64,000 bases of DNA from Gracilimonas sp965227215. GTDB taxonomy: Bacteria; Bacteroidota; Rhodothermia; Balneolales; Balneolaceae. The translations under genes were made by a program, and so were the position numbers. Numbering within the stretch: the first letter of the stretch is position 1; the number at the start of each line of letters is the position of its first letter. Of this stretch, positions 56,085-64,000 are shown one piece after another. The notes below the pieces were generated by a model, which had not been told where the DNA came from, ran no database searches, and saw only the letters and a program-made list of their open reading frames with translations. The stretch is taken from positions 496,001-560,000 of the forward strand of contig OZ245729.1 in the NCBI GenBank assembly GCA_965227215.1, given 5' to 3'.

Positions 56085-57503
56085 TTAGTCCGACTTAAAA
56101 TCAAAGAATGTATTCGCATTTTCAAAACTTATATCCTTTGCCATATTTCCAACCAAATCAAAATCGGGTGGCAGCAAGCCTTTCTCCATATCGCTTCCCA
56201 GCACGTTACACAAAAGACGTCGGTAGTACTCATGGCGAGAGTATGAAAGAAAGCTTCTCGAATCGGTTGTCATGCCAATAAACTCACTTAATACTCCCAT
56301 ATTCGATAGCGACTCAATATGGGCCTCAATACCGTCTTTTTGGTCTAGGAACCACCACGGCGGCCCATGCTGAAGTTTCCCAGCAACTGAACCATCCTGA
56401 AAATTACCAATCATTGTGGCCATTAACTCATTATCCTGCGGGTTACTGTTATACAATACTACTTTGGGGAGGTTATCCTGTGCATCTAATCTATTTAATA
56501 GATTAGAAAGCGGTAATGCAAGTTCAACGTCGCCTATAGAATCAAGGCCGGTATCCTTTCCCAACTGTTTCATCATGCGGGAGTTGTTGTTACGGATAGC
56601 TCCAATGTGAAGCTGATAAACCCAGCCTTTTTCATTATCCATAATACCACAGTGATACAAGAAGGCGGATTTAAATTTCCTTACTTCCTTTTCCGAGGGA
56701 GATTGCCCATCCAAAGTTTTCTTGAAGATCGCGGCTATTTCCTTCCCGGTAAAATCATCGGAATAAGGTCGGTCGGTTCCGTGGTCGGAAGCACGACACC
56801 CCATCTCATCAAAAAAATCGTGGCGGTGACGTAGGGCTACGAGGAAGTCATCAAAGGTAGATATACTCACATCAGCTACCTCCGATAGCTTTTGCACCCA
56901 ATTTCTCCATTCATCGCCGTTTTCGATTTCCATTCCCCGGTCAGGCCGGAATGTAGGAACCATCATAAATTCATCCACATTCTCTTCTTTAAACTGTTGA
57001 TGATATTCCAGTGAGTCGGTGGGGTCATCGGTTGTGGCTACCACCTTCACCTTATTCCGCTTTAACAAGCCTCGGGTAGAGAATTCGGATGACTGAAGCA
57101 TTTCATTGCACTTATTCCAGACTTGCTCGGCTGATTTCCCATCCAGTAACTGCTCTGTAATGCCAAATGGATTTTTGAGTTCCATATGGGTCCAGTGGTA
57201 CAATGGGTTTTTCAGCGTCTTGGGAACTGTTTCTGCCCAAACCATAAATTTCTCTTTATCTGAGGCTGACCCAGTAATGTACTTCTCATCCACGCCACAG
57301 GTTCTCATAGCCCGCCATTTATAGTGATCACCATCTAACCAAATGTTCGTGATGTTTTTGAAGTTCTTATCCTCAGCTATCTCATGGGGTGGTAAATGAC
57401 AGTGATAATCAATTATTGGCTCATCCTTTGAGTAATCATTATATAGCCTCTTTGCTGCTTCAGATTGCAATATAAAATCGTCATGTATAAATGGCTTCTT
57501 CAT
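56085..57503 (-). CDS. uxaC: Glucuronate/galacturonate isomerase
   Basis: UxaC isomerises galacturonate to tagaturonate and glucuronate to fructuronate. The 472-residue protein has the family start PIIDYHCHLPPHEIAEDKNF (29-48), GTDRPYSDDFTGKE, and HIGAIRNNNSRM. Metal-binding histidines of the amidohydrolase-like fold are in DYHCHL. It is 53 bases after the SDR gene ends and belongs to the same transcript. Confidence 0.95.
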   Translation of the reverse strand: MKKPFIHDDFILQSEAAKRLYNDYSKDEPIIDYHCHLPPHEIAEDKNFKNITNIWLDGDHYKWRAMRTCGVDEKYITGSASDKEKFMVWAETVPKTLKNPLYHWTHMELKNPFGITEQLLDGKSAEQVWNKCNEMLQSSEFSTRGLLKRNKVKVVATTDDPTDSLEYHQQFKEENVDEFMMVPTFRPDRGMEIENGDEWRNWVQKLSEVADVSISTFDDFLVALRHRHDFFDEMGCRASDHGTDRPYSDDFTGKEIAAIFKKTLDGQSPSEKEVRKFKSAFLYHCGIMDNEKGWVYQLHIGAIRNNNSRMMKQLGKDTGLDSIGDVELALPLSNLLNRLDAQDNLPKVVLYNSNPQDNELMATMIGNFQDGSVAGKLQHGPPWWFLDQKDGIEAHIESLSNMGVLSEFIGMTTDSRSFLSYSRHEYYRRLLCNVLGSDMEKGLLPPDFDLVGNMAKDISFENANTFFDFKSD

Positions 57504-57556
57504 TGGTAAGTGCTTCCATCTGTTTTTTAATATCTGATCGTCTTAGTTCATGCAGT

Positions 57557-58339
57557 CTAAATAGTTGTGGCCGTGAACCCTCCATCAACAGTTACCATCG
57601 AACCGGTAACAAATGAGGAAGCTTTTGAGGAAGCCAGCCATATTACTGCTCCCGATAATTCTTCAGACTCCCCAAACCGATTCATAGGGGTATGCTTGAA
57701 AATAGAATCTGTTCGTTCTTCTGTTAAAATCTCCCTGTTCTGTTCGGCTGGAAAGAAACCCGGCTTTACCGCATTCACCCTGATATCATGAGGGGCCCAT
57801 TCGCGAGCCAGAAAACGGGTCATATTATTCATGCCGGCTTTGGAAATGCTATAAGTAAAAACTTTAGATAATGGTATATCAGATGAAGCCGATGAAATAT
57901 TTATAATACTTCCCCCCTCCCCCTGCTCAATCATAATTTCACCTACGATACGGCTGACAAGGAAAACCCCTTTCAAGTTGATATCCAGGATATTATTCCA
58001 CTCCTCTTCGGTGATATCCATAACAGGGGTAGTAGAATTTACACCTGGTGCATTAACCAGTATATCCATCCGGCCCCAGGTCTCCTTTACCTTTGAAATG
58101 GCATTACGGAGTGATTCTTCATTACGGGCATCGGCCTGACAAATCATGGCTGACCCACCTGCATCTTCAATTCGGGATACCTGATCCTCAGCTCCTTTTT
58201 TATTTCCACTGTAGAATACGGCAGTTTTAGCTCCAGCCCTAGAAAGGGCATACGCTATTTCACCTCCCAGTACGCCACTTCCCCCAACCACAATAGCTAC
58301 TTTACCATCTAGTGAAAATAAATTTTCTATATAGCTCAT
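57557..58339 (-). CDS. SDR-family oxidoreductase, probable mannonate/fructuronate dehydrogenase
   Basis: The 260-residue protein is a classical SDR: GGSGVLGGEIAYAL (glycine motif), NAPG, INISSASS, YSISK (Tyr and Lys of the active site) and a final VTVDGGFTATTI. In Bacteroidota such SDRs next to uxaC reduce fructuronate to mannonate (UxuB role); that is inference. A LacI-type operator lies 25 bases upstream of the start. Confidence 0.85.
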   Translation of the reverse strand: MSYIENLFSLDGKVAIVVGGSGVLGGEIAYALSRAGAKTAVFYSGNKKGAEDQVSRIEDAGGSAMICQADARNEESLRNAISKVKETWGRMDILVNAPGVNSTTPVMDITEEEWNNILDINLKGVFLVSRIVGEIMIEQGEGGSIINISSASSDIPLSKVFTYSISKAGMNNMTRFLAREWAPHDIRVNAVKPGFFPAEQNREILTEERTDSIFKHTPMNRFGESEELSGAVIWLASSKASSFVTGSMVTVDGGFTATTI

Positions 58340-58363
58340 AAATGGATTTTTACCCTGTTTAAT

Positions 58364-58374
58364 TTACCGGTTAA
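58364..58374 (-). promoter_or_regulatory. Candidate LacI-type operator upstream of the SDR/uxaC operon
   Basis: TTAACCGGTAA (minus strand) lies 25 bases upstream of the SDR start. It differs from the uxaB site in one position and extends the palindrome to TTAACCGGTAAA. Confidence 0.55.
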
Positions 58375-58434
58375 TCTTAATTAATCTACAAAAGAAAGCA
58401 GGTAATAAAAAAATTAAATCCGACTCTGAAATTA

Positions 58435-59005
58435 CTAATCGAAGGTCTCATTATAGGTTTCTTCATCGGAAGGACGCCCATTAATCTGGGGTTCTCCATC
58501 GGTAGATCCAAAGCCGGATAAATAAGAGGCAACGAGTCCGCTTTTGCCCTGCCGGATCTCTTCCAGCATTAACAAAGCCAGCGGTTCCGGGATATCAAAA
58601 CGGACATATTTATGCTGGTCTGAAGCGATGAAATAACCCCGATGAAATTTATATTTGAGGATATTATCACCAATTATTTCAGCCAGCTTTAAATACTGCG
58701 GGTTTTCCGTTGCTTTATACATTTCTAAAACCGTGACCAACATCTCTGCATCCGCGACATCAGTACCAAAGTTCAGTTCCGGTTCTGTCTCCAGTTCAGC
58801 TCCGGGATCTCCCAGTTGTTCCCCAATAAAAAAGTGCCGCATACCCCTCCATGAAATCTTATCCCTATCGCTCATGCGCACGGCTTTTGCTACTGCCAGC
58901 AACATTTTTCCGGACGGCTTAACCGGCTTAAAAGGAGTTCCCTTTTCCCCATAATATCCGGTATAATATCCGGTTCTGGCATGGTGTGTCTGCTCAGGTC
59001 AATTC
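58435..59005 (-). pseudogene. Remnant of a pectate-lyase-like protein (C-terminal part)
   Basis: The frame reads HHARTGYYTGYYGEKGTPFK, then VKPSGKMLLAVAKAVRMSDR and ends GRPSDEETYNETFD. It resembles the C-terminal half of Bacteroidota pectate lyases. It has no start of its own: the upstream sequence passes into a different family, GH105. This indicates a deletion joining two genes. Confidence 0.6.
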
Positions 59006-59590
59006 CATCCGCCCAGGCCTGTGTTTTACTCTGATCCCACCTGTGATATAATAATCCGGTTTCCGGATCGCGCATATGCTGAAACATCAGTTCCAGCTGC
59101 AGGAATACATCATCAAAATGTTCAAAGTCATTATTCCTAAGGTGTACTCAGCATAAAAAGGTGCCCTCATACACACTCCGCCCAACCATATCTACCATGG
59201 ATGTCGATGTTTATGCCAAAACCCGCCTAAATGATTACGTGGCTGATATTCCAGATGATAGCGAAGCTTTTTGATGACCGTATTATATTTCTCTTTACCC
59301 GTCTGATCATATAAATAGAATAGCGCACGATCCGGAGCGATACGATCGATATTAAAATTGGTGATATCATATTTTTTAATGCTTCCACCCTCTTCTATTA
59401 TGAAATCATAGTAGGCATCTATGTAGTCCAGATATTGCTGTTATCCGGATGTGCGATGCACTTTCTCAATTGACTTCAAAACCAGCCCGAAGGTATAATC
59501 CCATTTGGGTTCATCCCTGGAATCGCTTTGACTAATTATGGGCGTACAGGCTGTTGCTAGAAGTAGTAAAGTTAGGCTAAGAGTTTTCAT
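59006..59590 (-). pseudogene. Remnant of a GH88/GH105 unsaturated glucuronyl/rhamnogalacturonyl hydrolase
   Basis: An ATG at 59590 starts a lipoprotein-like signal (MKTLSLTLLLLATAC). The sequence then shows GH105 features such as GGFWHKHRHPW and FQHMRDPETGLLYHRWDQSK. In-frame stops follow SIEKVHRTSG and KHRHPW, and a frameshift lies before the HMRDPETG part. GH105 enzymes hydrolyse unsaturated uronyl ends of pectin fragments. The gene is inactive, although operator-like sites remain upstream. Confidence 0.7.
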
Positions 59591-59617
59591 AGAAATTCAT
59601 CCAATATTAACAACTTA

Positions 59618-59633
59618 GCGCAATCGTTTGCGC
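59618..59633. promoter_or_regulatory. Candidate LacI-type operator, TTTGCGC/GCGCAA palindrome
   Basis: GCGCAATCGTTTGCGC is a near-perfect 16-base palindrome with a central CG, the classic LacI-family form. It shares GCAATCG with the site upstream of kduI. It lies 28 bases upstream of the pectinase remnant. Confidence 0.55.
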
Positions 59634-59677
59634 TTTGGATAATTAAACGGATTCTTTAAAATTAAACAATCAATATT

Positions 59678-59688
59678 TTAACCGATAA
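59678..59688 (+). promoter_or_regulatory. Candidate LacI-type operator upstream of the pectinase remnant
   Basis: TTAACCGATAA is identical to the uxaB site. The gap 59591-60071 holds this site, the 59618 palindrome and the kduI operator, and no gene. Confidence 0.5.
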
Positions 59689-60036
59689 CTCCCATTATAA
59701 TAAACATTTAGTAAAGATTTTTTAATTCCTAAACTACTCTTCATACTTTTCTTAACGCCTTGCTAAATCACATCTGGATTTTCTGACATCGGGACAGCCT
59801 CTTTGGTACAGACTTTACTTACTATATAGGTAGATCCTATTTCTAACAGACCGTAGACCAGAACCACCCGCAATAAAATACACGCCTTTTTATACAATAA
59901 AGGAGTTCTAAGGGCTTATTTCTATCTCTGATTCTAAATAACAATGAGGTGAAATCAATTAGCAAATCACACTGATTTTCTGAAACCGCTTTTATTAGAT
60001 CTTCTGGCTTCTCATGAATTTTTTTATATATTTAAT

Positions 60037-60050
60037 GCAATCGATTACAT
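60037..60050. promoter_or_regulatory. Candidate LacI-type operator upstream of kduI
   Basis: TGCAATCGATTACA is a near-palindrome with the central CG of LacI-family operators, 21 bases upstream of the kduI start. It is the likely control site for kduI-kduD-DUF4861. Confidence 0.6.
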
Positions 60051-60071
60051 TAATACAAAAGCTAACTTATT

Positions 60072-60911
60072 ATGTCTGTCAATTATACTATTAGATATGC
60101 TGCCAATCCTGAAGATGTCAAAGATTATGGAACTGAACGGCTGCGGGATGATTTCCTCATTGAAGGTCTTTTTGCGAAAGGGGAAATCAACATGGTTTAT
60201 TCATTTTATGGACGGCAGATCGTAGGTGGAGCCAAACCCGGATCTACAGCGCTTAAGTTAGAAACTATTGAACCGCTGAAAGCTAATTTCTTTCTAGAAC
60301 GCAGAGAGTTGGGAGTTATTAATGTGGGGGAACCGGGTATCGTCAAAGTTGGTGATAATGAATATGAAATCGATTATAAGGAAGCGATCTACGTTGGAAG
60401 GGGTGAAGAGGAAGTAAGTTTTCATCAAAAGGATGGGCATCAACCTCTCTTCTACTTCAACTCTGCACCCGCTCACAAAGCCTATCCTACCAAAAAGGTG
60501 TCGCAGGATGATGCTGAAATCGTTGAATTGGGATCCCTTGAAACAGCCAACCATCGAGTGATCCGGAAATTGATTGTAAACAGCATTGTAGATACTTGTC
60601 AGTTGCAAATGGGTATGACCCAGCTAGAAACCGGAAGTGTATGGAATACGATGCCGGCCCATGTGCATAACCGCAGAATGGAAGCCTATTTTTATTTTGA
60701 AGTACCAGACGAACAGGCTGTTTGTCATTTTATGGGTGAACCGGACAATACCCGTCACATCTGGATGAAAAATAACCAGGCCGTACTGTCTCCACCATGG
60801 TCTATACACTGTGGCTCAGGTACCAGTAACTATACCTTTATATGGGCCATGAATGGAGAGAACCTGGATTATGGCGATATGGATCATGTAGAAATTAAAG
60901 ATCTGCGGTAA
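60072..60911 (+). CDS. kduI: 5-dehydro-4-deoxy-D-glucuronate isomerase
   Basis: KduI converts the unsaturated-uronate product DKI to DKII in pectin breakdown. The 279-residue cupin protein has metal-binding ligands in PAHVHNRRMEAYFYF and conserved WSIHCGSGTSNYTFIWAMNGE. It leads a three-gene run with kduD and the DUF4861 gene (gaps of about 27 and 10 bases). Confidence 0.95.
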   Translation: MSVNYTIRYAANPEDVKDYGTERLRDDFLIEGLFAKGEINMVYSFYGRQIVGGAKPGSTALKLETIEPLKANFFLERRELGVINVGEPGIVKVGDNEYEIDYKEAIYVGRGEEEVSFHQKDGHQPLFYFNSAPAHKAYPTKKVSQDDAEIVELGSLETANHRVIRKLIVNSIVDTCQLQMGMTQLETGSVWNTMPAHVHNRRMEAYFYFEVPDEQAVCHFMGEPDNTRHIWMKNNQAVLSPPWSIHCGSGTSNYTFIWAMNGENLDYGDMDHVEIKDLR

Positions 60912-60938
60912 TTAATTACCCTAAAATTCTTTGTTGTT

Positions 60939-61724
60939 ATGAGCAATCTCTTTGATTTAAGTGGAAAACGAGCTTTTGTAACCGGAGCTACTCACGGACT
61001 GGGTATGGCCATGGCCAAAGGTCTTGGGGATGCAGGTGCTGAATTGATTATCAACGGTACAACCCCTGAGCGCATGGAAAAAGCCCTTGAAGAATACCGG
61101 GCTGAAGGCTATACGGTTCACGGCTTTATCTTTGATGTCACCGATGAAGCAAAAGCCAAAGAACATGTTGAAAAGATTGAAAAAGAAATTGGCCCTATCG
61201 ACATTCTGGTTAATAATGCAGGGATTATTAAAAGAGTGCCCTTGGAGGAAATGGATGTGGAAGATTACCGGCGCGTGATTGATGTGGATCTTGTCGGACC
61301 TTTTATCATGGCCAAGCAAGTTGTAAAACACATGATCCCAAGAGGTGAGGGTAAAATCATCAATATTTGCTCTATGATGACTGAGCTTGGGCGCGATACC
61401 GTTGGAGCTTATGCAGCTGCCAAGGGTGGACTAAAGATGCTGACCCAAAATATGGCTACAGAATGGGCAAAGCACAATATACAGACCAACGGTATTGGCC
61501 CGGGTTACTTTGCCACCTCACAAACTGAACCCATACGTGTAGACGGGCACCCCTTTAATGAGTTTATCATTCAGCGTACCCCAGCAGGACGGTGGGGAGA
61601 CCCGAAAGACCTGGCCGGCACTGCTGTTTTTCTGTCTTCCAAGGCCAGTGATTTTGTGAATGGGCAGGTAGTTTATGTAGATGGCGGAATCTTGGCAACC
61701 ATTGGAAAACCTGCAAACGAATAA
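60939..61724 (+). CDS. kduD: 2-deoxy-D-gluconate 3-dehydrogenase (KduD-type SDR)
   Basis: KduD reduces DKII to 2-keto-3-deoxygluconate with NAD(P)H. The 261-residue classical SDR has TGATHGLG (glycine motif), NNAG, and YAAAK (active-site Tyr and Lys). Its position after kduI supports the assignment over gluconate 5-dehydrogenase, to which it is also similar. Confidence 0.9.
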   Translation: MSNLFDLSGKRAFVTGATHGLGMAMAKGLGDAGAELIINGTTPERMEKALEEYRAEGYTVHGFIFDVTDEAKAKEHVEKIEKEIGPIDILVNNAGIIKRVPLEEMDVEDYRRVIDVDLVGPFIMAKQVVKHMIPRGEGKIINICSMMTELGRDTVGAYAAAKGGLKMLTQNMATEWAKHNIQTNGIGPGYFATSQTEPIRVDGHPFNEFIIQRTPAGRWGDPKDLAGTAVFLSSKASDFVNGQVVYVDGGILATIGKPANE

Positions 61725-61734
61725 TACCCGAGTC

Positions 61735-63027
61735 ATGAAAAATCTTATTCTTCCATTCAATTTTATCCTGCTTTTCGCTGGAATCGCCTTCACCAATTGC
61801 ACAACCGGCCAGAACTCTTTCACCATTACCAATAACACTGAACTCGCCCGGGTGGATGAGCCAGTGGTATTGTCGCGCGAAAAAATTGTTGAAAAAACGG
61901 GGAAAATACCACTTCTGGAAGGCATGATACCCGTACCCTATTTAAATGACAACCCGCTTCCCTCCCAGCTTGATGATTTAGACGGGGATAACAACTGGGA
62001 TGAATTAGCTTTTACCCTCAATCTTGGTCCGAACGAATCCAAAAAAATATCGATCCGATATACCAAGCCTGAGGCCGTACCTGAGTTCAGGCAACGTACC
62101 AATGTACGGTTTGGAATACTTGAGGACGGCGAAGTCATTCCGGTTGAATATTTATCCATAGCAGCTGATGAGCTTCCGGTTCCTTTATTTACCCGTTTTC
62201 AAATGGACGGTCCGGCTTGGGAAAATGATGTAGTGGGTTTCAGACAATATATAGACGGCCGCAATGGACGTGATTTATATGGAAAAAAAACGGCTGAAAT
62301 GGCCCTTGACACCGTCGGCATAGCTGATAATGGTACTCTTGAAGATAATTACCACGTGATGTTGCCCTGGGGCCGTGACATTCTGGCCGTTGGGAATTCC
62401 CTGGGATTGGGAGGATTGGCAATCCTTGAAAATGACGAAGTGGTCCGCCTTGGCGTAACAATGGATGCTCCCAGAAACAATGTCAAAACCACAACCTATC
62501 AACTCATAACAGAGGGACCCGTTCGTTCTATATTCAGTTTAACTTATGATGGCTGGCAAGCAGGAAATAATATTTACAATCTGGAAAATACTGTTACTAT
62601 TTGGGCAGGCTCATACGGATATATCAATCACATTAACCTGAGCAGTATACAATCCAAAGATACCCTTGCTGTCGGGCTGGTCAACATTCATAATGACAAA
62701 GCCCCCACGCTTCAGCATGAAGGATCTGCTTCGCGTACCGCTTTTTATACCCACGACCAGCAGACTTATGATGATGGCTGGTATCTGGGAATGGGGCTCA
62801 TCTTTCCGAAAGAACTTTATTTAGACTTTCAGCGGGCTCCTGATTCCGGAAATGGCGTGACCAATAGTTTCCTGAATCTGATAGAACTAAGTGAAAACAA
62901 GGAATTTGAATATCAGGTTGTAGCGGGCTGGGAGCTCAGCAATCCGGAATTTGCGGACTCTGCCTATTTTGACGCATTTATGACCAAAGAGCTGCAAAAG
63001 GTATCTAATCCCCTTAGCATTCAGTAA
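61735..63027 (+). CDS. DUF4861-domain secreted protein of the pectin locus
   Basis: With the ATG at 61735 it is 430 residues: a signal region ending AGIAFTNC (a lipobox-like Cys, imperfect), then the DUF4861 sequence with DLDGDNNWDELAFTLNL, a long beta-rich part, and GWYLGMGLIFPKELYL. DUF4861 genes accompany pectin and uronate degradation in Bacteroidota; activity is not established. The longer frame to 61681 lies inside kduD. Confidence 0.85.
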   Translation: MKNLILPFNFILLFAGIAFTNCTTGQNSFTITNNTELARVDEPVVLSREKIVEKTGKIPLLEGMIPVPYLNDNPLPSQLDDLDGDNNWDELAFTLNLGPNESKKISIRYTKPEAVPEFRQRTNVRFGILEDGEVIPVEYLSIAADELPVPLFTRFQMDGPAWENDVVGFRQYIDGRNGRDLYGKKTAEMALDTVGIADNGTLEDNYHVMLPWGRDILAVGNSLGLGGLAILENDEVVRLGVTMDAPRNNVKTTTYQLITEGPVRSIFSLTYDGWQAGNNIYNLENTVTIWAGSYGYINHINLSSIQSKDTLAVGLVNIHNDKAPTLQHEGSASRTAFYTHDQQTYDDGWYLGMGLIFPKELYLDFQRAPDSGNGVTNSFLNLIELSENKEFEYQVVAGWELSNPEFADSAYFDAFMTKELQKVSNPLSIQ

Positions 63028-63041
63028 CGGTAAAAGCTGAT

Positions 63042-64000
63042 ATGAGCAGAAAGAAAACCACCATACACGATATTGCCAAGATGCTGGATATCACTGCTTC
63101 CACAGTATCCCGTGCATTGAAAGATCACCCTCGTATCAGTGACTCTACCAAGCAGCAGGTGCTCAGTATGGCTAAAAAAATGAACTACCAGCCGAATAGT
63201 ATTGCTGCAGCACTCCGAAGGGGAACTAGTAATCTTGTCGGGGTTATCATTCCCAATATTGACCGTAACTTTTTTGCCTCTGTGGTCCGTGGTGTGGAAG
63301 ATGTATTGAATGACACTAATTATAATGTGATCATCTGCCAGTCTAATGACTCTTTGCAAAAAGAGAAGTCGAATATCAAGGCTCTGTTAGAGGCACAGGT
63401 AGATGGCATATTTGCCTCTTACGCTAAAGAAACCACCGATTTTTCACATTATGAAGACATCCAGAAAAGAGGTATTTCTCTAATTCTTTTTGACCGAATG
63501 CAGGATTCCTTTGATGTAGATGCAGTTGTCATTGACGATTACCTTGGGGCATTCAAAGCAACCGAGCACCTGATTGAGCAAGGATGTAAGCGCATAGTGC
63601 ATTTTTCGGGACCTCAAACTGTAAGTATTTACCGTGATCGCCAGCGGGGCTATACAGAAGCACTGAAAAAAAACGGATTACCCGTCGATGAATCTCTGAT
63701 TTTATCGAGCGATCTGAAATTAGAGACAGGTAAAAAAATGGGCTATGAGATTGCCGGTTGGTCGAAGCAGCCAGATGCTGTTTTCTCTGCCAGTGACTAT
63801 GCCGCTATGGGAGCCATGAAGATTTTTAAGAATAAGGGAATCTTGGTGCCCGAAGATATTGCCGTCGTTGGCTTCAGTAATGAATCTTTTACTTCACTTA
63901 TTGATCCTGCCCTCACAACGGTAGATCAGCACAGCAAAAAAATGGGACAGTTTACCGCTAATTTATTCCTGGATAGCTTAAAAGATAAAAGCGAAGATCA
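63042..64000 (+). CDS. LacI-family transcriptional regulator (partial)
   Basis: From ATG at 63042 the frame runs off the right edge. It shows the LacI HTH (HDIAKMLDITASTVSRALKD, hinge PNSIAAALRRG) and most of a sugar-binding domain up to about residue 319. It follows the DUF4861 gene by 14 bases and probably controls the kdu operon through the operator at 60037. Confidence 0.94.
   Translation, partial: MSRKKTTIHDIAKMLDITASTVSRALKDHPRISDSTKQQVLSMAKKMNYQPNSIAAALRRGTSNLVGVIIPNIDRNFFASVVRGVEDVLNDTNYNVIICQSNDSLQKEKSNIKALLEAQVDGIFASYAKETTDFSHYEDIQKRGISLILFDRMQDSFDVDAVVIDDYLGAFKATEHLIEQGCKRIVHFSGPQTVSIYRDRQRGYTEALKKNGLPVDESLILSSDLKLETGKKMGYEIAGWSKQPDAVFSASDYAAMGAMKIFKNKGILVPEDIAVVGFSNESFTSLIDPALTTVDQHSKKMGQFTANLFLDSLKDKSED

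Overview
The window reads as a chromosomal segment of a free-living, heterotrophic, respiring bacterium of the Bacteroidota/Balneolota type. This is inferred from gene content and sequence style: a CzcA pump fused to a TolC channel, an ABC permease fused to an M1 peptidase, TolB-TPR-AraC regulators, LytTR two-component signalling, DUF4861 in a pectin locus, moderate GC and weak Shine-Dalgarno sequences. I cannot fix genus or species. No rRNA, tRNA, CRISPR array, prophage or intact transposase was seen.

Layout. (1) 1-6.0 kb is housekeeping: a partial MutS-like gene, a sugar N-acetyltransferase, Smr and Dabb proteins each preceded by seven-base tandem repeats, then folE-cysS-yidD-hisI and an AhpD-like peroxidase gene. 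(2) 6.2-9.0 kb is an envelope group: thioredoxin, outer-membrane barrel and, divergently, a DUF3179 lipoprotein. (3) 9.0-16.4 kb pairs a LytTR/LytS two-component system with a divergent ABC ATPase and a giant permease-aminopeptidase, plus a YwaF-like membrane protein. (4) 16.5-22.7 kb is a heavy-metal RND efflux operon with the pump and outer-membrane channel in one polypeptide. (5) 22.9-31.6 kb holds small envelope proteins, an alpha/beta hydrolase and two AraC regulators. Two direct copies of a 152-bp palindrome-rich repeat flank a 5-kb part of it. (6) 32-50.7 kb is a respiratory and stress region: a frameshifted ClC channel, an odd heme-copper-oxidase-like membrane protein, DUF2249 proteins, NadA, a SufR-like regulator, a RIC/hemerythrin protein, heme A synthase, ferredoxin, DUF59, an NnrS-like protein, Dps, UspA, two Rnk-like proteins and a Crp/Fnr regulator. 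Several genes here are decayed. (7) 51.6-64 kb is a uronate/pectin catabolism locus: uxaA, uxaB, uxaC, two SDR genes, kduI, DUF4861, two LacI regulators, and a ruined pectinolytic enzyme region.

How the genes work together. In region 7, galacturonate can go through UxaC, UxaB and UxaA to 2-keto-3-deoxygluconate. Unsaturated uronates from pectin go through KduI and KduD to the same compound. Recurring LacI-type palindromes upstream of these genes suggest two regulons. In region 6 the gene set points to handling of nitric oxide or iron-sulfur damage, with cofactor supply for respiration; the oxidase-like protein lacks the usual CuB histidine pair and is the most intriguing single gene. Gene decay recurs from 31 to 59 kb: two homopolymer frameshifts, remnants of DUF488, VOC and HTH proteins, and a chimeric pectinase remnant.
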